Of a stretch of 64,000 nt of DNA, positions 44,651 to 53,026 are shown piece after piece (position 1 is the stretch's first letter; every line of letters starts with the position of its first letter). Under the pieces are notes generated by a model. It ran no database searches. It was not told the DNA's origin and saw only the letters and a program-made list of their open reading frames with translations. The stretch covers positions 50,870 through 114,869 of the forward strand of contig JBLIMV010000021.1 of assembly GCA_047638395.1 (NCBI GenBank). The letters run 5' to 3'. The stretch comes from CAXBCP01 sp047638395 (lineage in GTDB: Bacteria; Pseudomonadota; Alphaproteobacteria; MPNO01; UBA830). The translations under genes and the position numbers were made by a program.

Positions 44651-46213
44651 ATGGCGACCAAAGCGGATTCACTTTCAGTCGATTGCGGAAAACAGCCAAT
44701 TTGCGGCTGTATCGGGTTCTGCCGTGGAGAGGTGCATGGCACCGGCGTGCGTACCGGCGCGCAATATGTCGAAGGAATCCGCGATGACGGGCGCCACGTC
44801 GTCCACAATGGCGAGGTCGTCAGCGATGTGACCACACACCCTGCGTTCCGTGGTGCGGTGCAGTCGGTCGCAAATATTTATGACATGGCATCCGATCCCG
44901 AAAATGCCGAAGAAATGACCTATGAATCGCCGACAACCGGCGACCGGGTTAACCGGCATTGGTCGACCCCGCGGTCTCGCGAAGAACTGATGCTGCGCCG
45001 CAAGGCGCTGACCAAAACCGCAGGCATGACGCTGGGGCTGATGGGCCGTAGCCCGGATCATGTCGCCGGGTTCTTCGCCGGATATGCGATGGCGCCGGAA
45101 GTGCTGGCGCGGGGCGGTCAGCAATTCGCCGATAACACCGTCAAATTCTATGAGTTCTGCCGCGACCACGACATGTATGCCACTTACACGATCGTGCCCC
45201 CGCAGATTGACCGCTCGAAGCCGGCCCATCAGCAGAACCCGCCCGACCTTTATGCGGGCATCGTCGATGAACGAGACGACGGTGTGATCATTCGTGGCGC
45301 GCAGATGCTGGGGACCGGGACGGCGATTGCCGATTACGTGCAACTCAGCACAATTCATCCGATGCGTCAGGGCGATGAAAACTACGCGATCTCCATCGCG
45401 GTGCCGAGTAACGCACCCGGCGTAAAGATTTTCTCACGCCGCTCCTACGCGTGGGCAGCGAGCAGCGTATTCGACTATCCGCTGGCGTCGCGCTTTGACG
45501 AAACGGACTCGCTGCTGGTCTATGATGATGTCTTTGTGCCTTGGGAACGGGTGTTCGTTTACAAAAACGTCGACGTCGCCCGGGCGCAGTGGTTCGAGGC
45601 GCCGGCCCATATCATGGGCAATAGCCAGGCACAGGTTCGCTATATGGTGAAGCTGCGGTTCCTGATCGGCCTGGCGAAAAAGATCACCGACATGAACGGT
45701 ATCGGCAATATTCCGCCGGTCATCGGTGAGCTCGGAAAGCTTGCGACCTATGCCGCCATGTATGAAGGCCTGGTTTACGCGCAGGAAGCGGATTGCTGGA
45801 CCAATGACAATGGCTTTGTTCTGCCAAGCCAGTCGCATCTTTATGCGAATATGAACCTGCAATCCGAGATCAATCCGAAGATGCTCGATATCGTGCGCGA
45901 ACTTTGCGGCGGCGGGCTGATTCAGCTTCCCTCGTCGACGGAAGATCTGAAGAACCCGGAAATTCGCGAATACGTGACGAAATACGTTCAGTCACCGGGC
46001 GTAGAGGGGGAAGAGCGCATCAAGCTGATGAAGCTTGCCTGGGACCTGATCGGGTCCGAGTTCGCCGGACGGCATGAACAGTATGAAAAGTTCTATGCCG
46101 GTGCGCCGTTCATCGTCAAAACTCACGCACACCGGACCTATGACTGGTCGAAGGGCACGGACCTCGTAGATTATGCGCTTTCGGGCTACGATCTCGACGG
46201 TCGTAAATTCTAG
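44651..46213 (+). CDS. 4-hydroxyphenylacetate 3-hydroxylase (HpaB) family monooxygenase
   Basis: A 520-residue FADH2-dependent hydroxylase of the HpaB/acyl-CoA-dehydrogenase-like fold. Family segments include RTGAQYVEGIRDDGRHVVHNGEVV, SPDHVAGFFAGYAMAPEVL, the flavin-loop region TYTIVPPQIDRSKPAHQQNPPDLYAGIVDERDDGVIIRGAQMLGTGTA, and a C-terminal GGGLIQLPSS. It should add a hydroxyl group ortho to a phenol-type group. It needs a separate flavin reductase (HpaC), which is absent here. An AGAAGGA site precedes the ATG. The ring-cleavage dioxygenase gene follows 12 bp later. Confidence 0.92.
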   Translation: MATKADSLSVDCGKQPICGCIGFCRGEVHGTGVRTGAQYVEGIRDDGRHVVHNGEVVSDVTTHPAFRGAVQSVANIYDMASDPENAEEMTYESPTTGDRVNRHWSTPRSREELMLRRKALTKTAGMTLGLMGRSPDHVAGFFAGYAMAPEVLARGGQQFADNTVKFYEFCRDHDMYATYTIVPPQIDRSKPAHQQNPPDLYAGIVDERDDGVIIRGAQMLGTGTAIADYVQLSTIHPMRQGDENYAISIAVPSNAPGVKIFSRRSYAWAASSVFDYPLASRFDETDSLLVYDDVFVPWERVFVYKNVDVARAQWFEAPAHIMGNSQAQVRYMVKLRFLIGLAKKITDMNGIGNIPPVIGELGKLATYAAMYEGLVYAQEADCWTNDNGFVLPSQSHLYANMNLQSEINPKMLDIVRELCGGGLIQLPSSTEDLKNPEIREYVTKYVQSPGVEGEERIKLMKLAWDLIGSEFAGRHEQYEKFYAGAPFIVKTHAHRTYDWSKGTDLVDYALSGYDLDGRKF

Positions 46214-46225
46214 GGAGTACGCCTC

Positions 46226-47224
46226 ATGGCGGACATCGTTCTTGGGCTGGCGTCGTCGCATGGGCCCATGCTCGGCAGTCCGGTTGATGACTTTCTGAAA
46301 CATGCCGAACGCGATATCGCGAATAATGCGCATCTCGATCTCGACGGTGTGGAGCTGACCTATCAGGATTTACTCGAAAAAGCGGACCCGTCAATTGCCG
46401 AAGAACTTCTGCCAAATGTCGTCAGCAATAAGGTCGCGGGCTGTCAGGCCGGCATTGCGCGCCTTGCCGAAACACTCGCGGCGGAGAAGCCCGATGTCGT
46501 CGTTATTATCGGTGACGATCAGCACGAACAGTTCCGGTCGGACAACCAGCCCGCCGTTCTGATTTATTCGGGTGAGACGATAGAGAACGGCGTGTTGCCC
46601 CTTCCGGCGACCGCGCCCGAATACTGGAAGACGGCGCGCTCCCAGTATCATGAGACCGATCATCCAAGGGACTACCCCGTAGCCGCGTCGTTTGCCCGCT
46701 ACCTGACGGAATCACTGGTCGATGATGGTTTCGATATCAGCCATTCGGAGAAGTTGCCGCGCGCAACCGGAGAAGGGCATGCCTACGGGTTTGTCCATCA
46801 GCGGCTGATGACTGATTTCACTGCACCGATCGTGCCCGTGATGCTCAACACGTATTTCCCGCCGAACCAGCCGACACCGACGCGGTGTTTTGCGCTCGGG
46901 CAGGCTTTGACAAAAGCGACCCAGGCTTGGCCGGAAGATATTCGGGTGGCCTTCGTGGCTTCAGGCGGGTTGAGCCACTTCACGGTCGATCCGGATCTCG
47001 ATGCGAGAGTGATGGATGCGTTTCTCGCCCGTGACGGGGAGGTCCTCGGCCGTATTCCAAAGCATCGTCTGAATTCCGGCAATTCGGAAATCCGCAACTG
47101 GATTACAGTCGCTGGGGCATGCGCGGGATTAGCGCCGGTCTGGCACGATTATATTCCGTGTTACCGGACGCCGGCGGGGACGGGTTGCGGCATGGGATTT
47201 GCCATTCTCGGATCTGCCCCGTAA
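46226..47224 (+). CDS. class III extradiol ring-cleavage dioxygenase (LigB-like)
   Basis: A 332-residue catalytic subunit of the LigB superfamily (protocatechuate 4,5-dioxygenase and relatives). Candidate iron ligands are in the N-terminal GLASSHGPML and in VVIIGDDQHEQF. The acid-base histidine is probably in GGLSHFTV. It opens catecholic rings beside the diol, directly after the HpaB-like hydroxylase that would make such a diol. No small LigA-type subunit is fused or adjacent. Confidence 0.9.
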   Translation: MADIVLGLASSHGPMLGSPVDDFLKHAERDIANNAHLDLDGVELTYQDLLEKADPSIAEELLPNVVSNKVAGCQAGIARLAETLAAEKPDVVVIIGDDQHEQFRSDNQPAVLIYSGETIENGVLPLPATAPEYWKTARSQYHETDHPRDYPVAASFARYLTESLVDDGFDISHSEKLPRATGEGHAYGFVHQRLMTDFTAPIVPVMLNTYFPPNQPTPTRCFALGQALTKATQAWPEDIRVAFVASGGLSHFTVDPDLDARVMDAFLARDGEVLGRIPKHRLNSGNSEIRNWITVAGACAGLAPVWHDYIPCYRTPAGTGCGMGFAILGSAP

Positions 47225-47228
47225 TAAT

Positions 47229-47243
47229 GTATACTTAGTATAC
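47229..47243. promoter_or_regulatory. palindrome GTATAC-TTA-GTATAC before the DUF1185 gene
   Basis: A 15-bp dyad, extended by AAT to the left, in the 49-bp gap between the dioxygenase and AA_synth genes. Its AATGTATAC half resembles the AATGTACAC half of the large palindrome at the IclR start, so it may be a second site for that regulator. Confidence 0.4.
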
Positions 47244-47273
47244 TAAAAAAACGACTTTCAGGGGAGCGACACA

Positions 47274-47849
47274 ATGGAAATCCGCCGTCTCTACACCGTT
47301 GTCGAGGAAACCTTCCAGGACATGGGCCAGACCCGGGATGAGCCGTTGCGTAAGGTTGCGGTCGTCGCCGTCATCAAAAATCCGCATGCCGGCAAAGGCT
47401 ATGTCGAAGATCTCAGTGATCTGACGGATGCGAGTATCGCGCTTGGCGACAGGATTGCCACCATGGGCGCGCAACAGATGAAGCCCTACACCGTGGATTC
47501 ATACGGCAAGGCCGCTCTTATCGGCACGGCAGGAGAGCAGGAACATGGCGTTGCCTGCCTGACGACGGTGTATGGCAATGTGCTGCGTGATGCGGTCGGT
47601 GGCGGTAAAGCATGGATCTCATCGATCACAAAACGCGCGCGGCCGGGCGAGCAGGTTGATATACCGCTGGCCCATAAGGATGCGCTTTTCGTGCGTTCGC
47701 ATTATGACGGGATGACCATCATGGTGCCGGATGCGCCACTGGAAGACGAAATCTGTATGATCTGCTGTTTTGCCAATCGAGGTCGTCTGAACCACCGGGT
47801 CGGTGGTCCGAGCAAGGACGAGATCGTCGGCGACGATGGGCTGAGATAA
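47274..47849 (+). CDS. amino acid synthesis (AA_synth, DUF1185) family protein
   Basis: A 191-residue protein of the AA_synth/DUF1185 family. Recognisable parts are the VAVVAVIKNPHAGKGYVEDLSDL start, the YGKAALIGTAGEQEHGVACLT core and HYDGMTIMVPDAPLEDEI near the end. The family's reaction is not well defined; members often lie beside amidohydrolases in catabolic clusters. Here it is followed 11 bp later by an enamidase-like gene. A GGGGAG ribosome site is seen. Confidence 0.85.
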   Translation: MEIRRLYTVVEETFQDMGQTRDEPLRKVAVVAVIKNPHAGKGYVEDLSDLTDASIALGDRIATMGAQQMKPYTVDSYGKAALIGTAGEQEHGVACLTTVYGNVLRDAVGGGKAWISSITKRARPGEQVDIPLAHKDALFVRSHYDGMTIMVPDAPLEDEICMICCFANRGRLNHRVGGPSKDEIVGDDGLR

Positions 47850-47860
47850 GGGAACTGAAT

Positions 47861-49063
47861 ATGAAAACCGCCATTGTAAATATTAAGACCATTGTCAGCG
47901 GTGACTGGCGCAAGCCTTTCGCCAAGGGCGATTCCATCCTGATGAATAACGGCAAGATCACCAAAGTCGGTACGATCTCTGCCAAAGAGTTTAACTCCTG
48001 CGACTTCGTGCTGGATGCCGACGGGATGACCGCGGCACCGGGCCTGATCGATTCCCAGGTGCACGTTGCCTTTGCAGATTACACACCACGCCAGCGCACG
48101 ATCGGCTTTCTCGAAAGCTATCTCCATGGGGGGATTACAACATCGATTTCCGCCAGTGAAGTGCATGTGCCGGGCCGCCCGACAGACCCGGATGGCGTTG
48201 TCGCACTCGCGGTTGCGGCGAAGAAAAGCTTCGACAATTATTCACCGGGCGGGATGCACGTGCATGCCGGTGCCGTTATTCTGGAACCGGGCCTGACCCA
48301 GAAGCATTTCAATGAAGCGGCACGACAGGGCGTGTGGCTGGCCAAGGCCGGCTTCGGCAAGTTCAAGTCGCCGTTCGACTACAAGCCCTATGTGAAGATG
48401 GCGCAGAAAGCCGGGATGATCGTCAACGTTCATACCGGTGGTGCGTCGATCCCCGATTCATCGCCGATCACGGGTGATCATCTGCTCCACATGCAGCCTG
48501 ATGTATCGTTCCACATCAATGGTGGACCGGTCGCGATGCCCGACGCTGATTTTCCGCGGATCATTAATGAGAGTGAGATCGCACTGCAGATTTGCCAGGC
48601 GGGCAATATTCGTACCGCGCTGATGTGCCTCGACATGGCCATCGAAGCGGATGCGTTCGATCGCCTGATTTTTGCAACGGATACGCCGACCGGTACAGGC
48701 GTCATGCCGCTGGGTATGATCAAGACCGTGGTTGAAATGGCCTGCCTGTCGAAACATTCGCCGGAAATGATGCTCGCGGCGGCGACGGGCAATAACGCCA
48801 ATGTCTATAAGATCAATACCGGGTTCATCAAACGGGGCAGGGCAGCCGATGTGATTTTGCTGGATGCCCCCCTGGGCAGTAGTGCGAAGACGGCACTGGA
48901 TGCAATCAAGCATGGCGATTACCCGGCGGTTGCCGCGGCATTCACCGACGGTATTCCGCGCTATGTCGGGCGTTCCCGCAATACGCCGCCATCAACCCGT
49001 CAGACGCGCATAGCGCATAACACGGTGATGCAGGACTTCGGACCTGGCCGTCACACCGTCTGA
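47861..49063 (+). CDS. enamidase-like amidohydrolase
   Basis: A 400-residue amidohydrolase-superfamily enzyme of the urease-related type. The N-terminal beta sandwich is followed by the metal motif GLIDSQVHVAFADYTP near residue 65. A lysine in GFGKFKSPFDYKPYV may bridge the metals. The histidine motif is NVHTGGASIPDSSPITGDHLL, and the final metal aspartate lies in FATDTPTGTGVMPLG. The overall pattern resembles enamidase of anaerobic nicotinate breakdown, which hydrolyses a cyclic enamide. Replacement of the usual HxH by QVH is notable. Confidence 0.82.
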   Translation: MKTAIVNIKTIVSGDWRKPFAKGDSILMNNGKITKVGTISAKEFNSCDFVLDADGMTAAPGLIDSQVHVAFADYTPRQRTIGFLESYLHGGITTSISASEVHVPGRPTDPDGVVALAVAAKKSFDNYSPGGMHVHAGAVILEPGLTQKHFNEAARQGVWLAKAGFGKFKSPFDYKPYVKMAQKAGMIVNVHTGGASIPDSSPITGDHLLHMQPDVSFHINGGPVAMPDADFPRIINESEIALQICQAGNIRTALMCLDMAIEADAFDRLIFATDTPTGTGVMPLGMIKTVVEMACLSKHSPEMMLAAATGNNANVYKINTGFIKRGRAADVILLDAPLGSSAKTALDAIKHGDYPAVAAAFTDGIPRYVGRSRNTPPSTRQTRIAHNTVMQDFGPGRHTV

Positions 49064-49096
49064 CCGGTCCGGTTGACACCATCGGACCACGCCAAT

Positions 49097-49138
49097 ATCA
49101 TTAATGTACACCTTGTCCACCTAGTGTACATTAATGAT
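49097..49138. promoter_or_regulatory. large perfect palindrome overlapping the IclR start codon
   Basis: Arms ATCATTAATGTACAC (49097-49111) and GTGTACATTAATGAT (49124-49138) are exact complements around a 12-base spacer. The right arm contains the ATG of the IclR gene (49134-49136). It is a strong candidate for autoregulation by IclR, and no conventional ribosome site is present. Confidence 0.75.
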
Positions 49139-49874
49139 CAAGCCGGTAGATGACGAAGCAACGAAGACGATCCGTTCGATTGAACGGGCGATCGATGTGT
49201 TGTCGTGTTTCGATCATGCAACCCCGCAGCTCAGCGTCACAGATCTTCAGAAGCGCACGGGTCTCAGTCGGCCGACGCTCTATCGCATTCTGGCGACGCT
49301 CGAAGGCAAAGGTGTTATCCGGTCTTTCGGTGAGCCGCAGCGCTTCGAGCTTGGCCATGAAGCCAGCCGGCTTGGCGCCAACTGGATCGGGCAGGATGAT
49401 TTTATCCGTGCCGCGCGCCCAATCCTTACCCGGTTGTGGAAAGAGACGGGCGAGACCGTCGCGTTGTTCGTGGCGGCCGAGAACGGCAAGAAAATCTGTA
49501 TCGAGGAACTGCAAAGTACCCACGCGCTGACCTTCACGCGCGGGGTGGGCTTTATGGAAGATCTCGCGACAGGGGCATCCGGCAAGGCAATGCTGGCCTT
49601 CACCAAAAAAGCGTCGGCGGACCCGGAATTTGATGATGTTCGCCGGACCGGCGTGCGGGTGTCGGAAGGCGAAATCATAGAGGGTGCCGTTGCCGTTGCG
49701 GCACCTGTGTTTGACCGCGATGCTCAGGTTAAAGGCAGCGTCTGCGTGTTCGGGCCGGAGGTTCGGTTATCCGATGCGCGGCGCCGCGAATGTATCGATC
49801 GGGTCCGAACTGCGTCAGAGGATATCTCACGTGCGCTCGGTTACACCGAGGCCATCGCCTCGGCGGCGGAATAA
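49134..49874 (+). CDS. IclR family transcriptional regulator
   Basis: A 246-residue IclR-type protein. The N-terminal winged helix (about residues 10-70) contains SIERAIDVLSCFDHATPQLSVTDLQKRTGLSRPTLYRILATLEGKGVI. The C-terminal GAF-like effector domain has GFMEDLATGASGKAMLAF and AAPVFDRDAQVKGSVCVFGPEVR. It lies between the upper (HpaB/LigB/enamidase) and ring-hydroxylating modules, so it probably controls one or both. Its ATG is inside a perfect palindrome with no ribosome site upstream, so translation may be leaderless or repressed by bound protein. Confidence 0.9.
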   Translation: MIKPVDDEATKTIRSIERAIDVLSCFDHATPQLSVTDLQKRTGLSRPTLYRILATLEGKGVIRSFGEPQRFELGHEASRLGANWIGQDDFIRAARPILTRLWKETGETVALFVAAENGKKICIEELQSTHALTFTRGVGFMEDLATGASGKAMLAFTKKASADPEFDDVRRTGVRVSEGEIIEGAVAVAAPVFDRDAQVKGSVCVFGPEVRLSDARRRECIDRVRTASEDISRALGYTEAIASAAE

Positions 49875-49885
49875 GGAGAGAAAGA

Positions 49886-51211
49886 ATGGATGGAATGGTC
49901 ACCCCGCCGTCAGCGGACAAATTGATCGACGATCGCCCTGACGATCATATTTTTCGCGTCGACCGAAAGATTTACCTCGATGAGGGCCTGTTTGAATCCG
50001 AATTGAAGAACATCTTCGAGGCCGACTGGATTTTCCTGTGCCATGAAAGCCAGGTGAAGAAACCGGGCGACTATTTCGCGGCGCATATCGGCCGCCAGCC
50101 GGTTTATCTTCATCGTCAGGAAGATGGCAGCATCAAGGGCTTCCTGAACGCCTGTTCGCATCGTGGGGCGATCCTGACACCGCTGCAGCATGGCAATGCG
50201 AAGACGATCACTTGCCGGTTCCATGGCTGGACGTATAAGTGCGACGGCGCCTGCATCCGCGTAAAGGATGAGGAGTCCGGCTACGGGGATGATCTGGATC
50301 GCAGCACGTTTGATCTGACCGAGATTGGCGGGATCGCCAGCTACAAGGGGTTTGTCTTTGGCAGCCTGTCGTCGGATGTCGACACGCTCGAGAACTTCCT
50401 GGGGGAATCGAAGACCTTTATCGATTTCGTCGCCGATCAGTCTGCCGCGGGGCTGGAGGTATTGCCCGGCTCGCAGAAATACGTGATCGCCGGTAACTGG
50501 AAGATGTCGACGGAGAATGCCGTTGACGGCTATCACACCAGCACGGTGCACCGCATTTTCGCGAGCACGGTCAAACAACGCGAAGCCCGCGAAGGCTATG
50601 AAGGCATGATGAAGACCGAGACCGGTCGTCTTGCCAAGAAAACCGTGCGTAACGGCTGTTACGATCTGGGACAGGGGCACATGGTGATCTGGGCCGACCG
50701 CGATCCGTTATCGACGTCACCATTGTCCGAGGCAGAGGACAGGCTGGAGAACGACCATCCGACCGGCAAGGTGAACTGGATGCTGCGCCGCGGTCGCAAC
50801 CTGATCATCTTTCCATCGCTGATGATCAACGATTTCGCGGCAACGCAGATCCGCACGTTCCGTCCGATCTCCGCTGATGAGACCGAGGTGACGATCTACT
50901 GCCTTGCACCGTCGGAAGAAAGCCGCGAAGCGCGCTATGCAAGGCTGCGCAAGTTCGAGGATTTTTTCATGGCGAGCGGCATGGCAACGTCTGACGATGT
51001 GATGGCACTTGAAGCCACTCATGATGGCAGCCGGGGACGTGTGGCGCGCTGGGGTGAGTTTCATCGCGGGCAGGGCACGTTGATGCACGGGCCTGACGAT
51101 GTCGCGGAAGAGGGCGGTTTCAATCCGGAGACCAGCAATTCGAGCTGGGATCACGAGACACTCTATTACAGCTTTTACCGCCGTTGGCGGGATCAGGTAT
51201 CTGGGTCGTAA
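49886..51211 (+). CDS. aromatic ring-hydroxylating dioxygenase alpha subunit, copy 1
   Basis: A 441-residue Rieske non-heme iron oxygenase large subunit. The Rieske centre is C90-H92 and C110-H113. The mononuclear iron site has D214, H217 and H222 in the ENAVDGYHTSTVH motif, the spacing expected for the bridging aspartate and two histidine ligands. The type is BenA/AntA-like. The ATG at 49886 has an AAGGAGAG site. It starts 11 bp after the IclR stop and is followed by a second alpha gene. Confidence 0.92.
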   Translation: MDGMVTPPSADKLIDDRPDDHIFRVDRKIYLDEGLFESELKNIFEADWIFLCHESQVKKPGDYFAAHIGRQPVYLHRQEDGSIKGFLNACSHRGAILTPLQHGNAKTITCRFHGWTYKCDGACIRVKDEESGYGDDLDRSTFDLTEIGGIASYKGFVFGSLSSDVDTLENFLGESKTFIDFVADQSAAGLEVLPGSQKYVIAGNWKMSTENAVDGYHTSTVHRIFASTVKQREAREGYEGMMKTETGRLAKKTVRNGCYDLGQGHMVIWADRDPLSTSPLSEAEDRLENDHPTGKVNWMLRRGRNLIIFPSLMINDFAATQIRTFRPISADETEVTIYCLAPSEESREARYARLRKFEDFFMASGMATSDDVMALEATHDGSRGRVARWGEFHRGQGTLMHGPDDVAEEGGFNPETSNSSWDHETLYYSFYRRWRDQVSGS

Positions 51212-51221
51212 GGAGACCGCA

Positions 51222-52532
51222 ATGGACGGCAGTATTATCGCGAAGGATGTCTCGGCGCTTGTCGATGACCGTATGGATGACGGCATGTTCCGGGTCGACC
51301 GGTCTGTCTACACGGATGAAAGTATTTTTGAGCAGGAGATCGACAAGATCTTCGAGAAATGCTGGATCTTTCTGTGTCATGAAAGCCAGGTGGCGAAACA
51401 TGGCGACTATTTCTGGACAGAAATCGGTCGCCAACCGGTCTTTGTGCATCGCCAGGAAGACGGCTCGCTCAAATGTTTTATCAATGCCTGTTCGCACCGC
51501 GCAGCTATCCTGACGCCGTTCAGGCAGGGCAATGCGAAAACACTGACCTGCCGCTTTCACGGGTGGAGCTACAAATGCGACGGCGCCTGTATGGGGATCA
51601 AGAACGAGGAGCCGGGTACCGATAAGAGCACCTTTGATCTGCGCGAGATTGCGCGGCTGGAAACCTATGGCGGTTTTGTCTTCGGCAGCCTGAATGCGGA
51701 TGTGCCGTCATTGGACGATTGGCTGGGTGAAGCAAAGCCGTGGATCGACCTGATGGTCTTACAGTCGACCGAGGGACTTGAAGTCGTGCCGGGCTCGCCG
51801 ATCTATGCAATCGACGGAAACTGGAAGTTCCAGGCGGAAAACAGCGTCGACGGTTATCACGTCTCGACCGTGCATCGGGTGTTCGCGAATACGATCGCGG
51901 CCCGTGAGGGCAAGGGCGAATATACCGGGATTAAAAAGACCGAAGCCGGCCGCATGGCGGGCGGGGTGCCGACCGGCAGCTACGATCTCGGCAACGGGCA
52001 TATGGCTGTATGGGCGCAGCACACCACGCCTGAAGTCCGGCCGATCTGGGAACAGAAAGAACGATTGGAGAGAGACCTGACACCTGCGCAGGTCGACTGG
52101 ATACTGACCAAGGGGCGCAACCTCTATATTTTCCCTAACGTGATGCTGATGGATAACCCGTCGACACAGATCCGCGTGATGAAGCCGATATCGGCGAGCC
52201 GGATGGATGTATCGGTGTACTGCATCGCGCCGAAGGGAGAGAGCGACACGGCCCGGGCAGGGCGTCTGCGGAAATTTGAGGATTTTTATCTGACGGCGGG
52301 GATGGCGACGTCGGATGATCTGGCAGCACTCGAAGACACCCAGGAAGGCTCGCTCGCGACCGGTGCCAAGTGGAACGAATTTACCCGCGGGATGAACAGT
52401 ATCATTCACGGGCCGGACAAAGAGGCCGCCGCGCTCGGCTTTAACCCGCCTGCCTGCACCGAAAATTGGGATCACGAAATTCACTACCACGGTTTTTACA
52501 GGCAGTGGCTGAAAATGCTGGAGGAGAACTAA
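51222..52532 (+). CDS. aromatic ring-hydroxylating dioxygenase alpha subunit, copy 2
   Basis: A 436-residue paralogue of the preceding gene, sharing its start (MDG), the Rieske ligands at the same positions (C90-H92, C110-H113) and the iron motif with D210, H213 and H218. Both copies therefore look catalytically complete. Differences include SHRAA instead of SHRGA after the first Rieske ligands. The ATG at 51222 follows AAGGAG. Only one beta subunit gene follows, so the two alphas may share it or form alternative oxygenases. Confidence 0.92.
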   Translation: MDGSIIAKDVSALVDDRMDDGMFRVDRSVYTDESIFEQEIDKIFEKCWIFLCHESQVAKHGDYFWTEIGRQPVFVHRQEDGSLKCFINACSHRAAILTPFRQGNAKTLTCRFHGWSYKCDGACMGIKNEEPGTDKSTFDLREIARLETYGGFVFGSLNADVPSLDDWLGEAKPWIDLMVLQSTEGLEVVPGSPIYAIDGNWKFQAENSVDGYHVSTVHRVFANTIAAREGKGEYTGIKKTEAGRMAGGVPTGSYDLGNGHMAVWAQHTTPEVRPIWEQKERLERDLTPAQVDWILTKGRNLYIFPNVMLMDNPSTQIRVMKPISASRMDVSVYCIAPKGESDTARAGRLRKFEDFYLTAGMATSDDLAALEDTQEGSLATGAKWNEFTRGMNSIIHGPDKEAAALGFNPPACTENWDHEIHYHGFYRQWLKMLEEN

Positions 52533-52537
52533 CCGCG

Positions 52538-53026
52538 ATGAGCGATTTGCAAACAGAAGTAACAAACCTGATCTATCGTGAATCGACGCTGCTCGATCGC
52601 CGCGAATGGGACGAGTGGATCGATCTGTACACCGAAGACGCGGTCTACTGGGTGCCGTCCTGGGCGAACGAGGAAGAAACCACGGACGATCCGGAATTGC
52701 AGCTGAACCTGATCTATCTGCGCAATCGTGGCGGGCTGGAAGATCGTGTTTTCCGGATCGAGTCCCGGGATTCATACGCATCCGTGCCGCTCGATCGCAC
52801 GGTTCATGTCGTCGGTAACGTGCTGATTGCGAACGAAAGTGGCGACGAGGTTGAAGCGACCGCCAACTGCATCATTCATACATATGGAAAGAAGGGCGGT
52901 CTGACACGTGGCAGCCTGTACGATTTCAATATGCGGCGGGTCGATGGTGAACTGAAAATTACCCGTAAAAAGATCACCTTTATCGATGACCGGCTCGAAG
53001 GTCCCATCGATGTGTATCACCTGTAA
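52538..53026 (+). CDS. aromatic ring-hydroxylating dioxygenase beta subunit
   Basis: A 162-residue small subunit with an NTF2/SnoaL-like fold. EVTNLIYRESTLLDRREWDEWIDLYTEDAVYWVPSW is the characteristic N-terminal helix-strand pattern, and YDFNMRRVDGELKITRKKITFIDD ends the protein. It stabilises the alpha-beta hexamer. The ATG at 52538 follows a GGAG (52521-52524); the longer open frame upstream overlaps the alpha gene. Its stop overlaps the next ATG (TAATG). Confidence 0.92.
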   Translation: MSDLQTEVTNLIYRESTLLDRREWDEWIDLYTEDAVYWVPSWANEEETTDDPELQLNLIYLRNRGGLEDRVFRIESRDSYASVPLDRTVHVVGNVLIANESGDEVEATANCIIHTYGKKGGLTRGSLYDFNMRRVDGELKITRKKITFIDDRLEGPIDVYHL

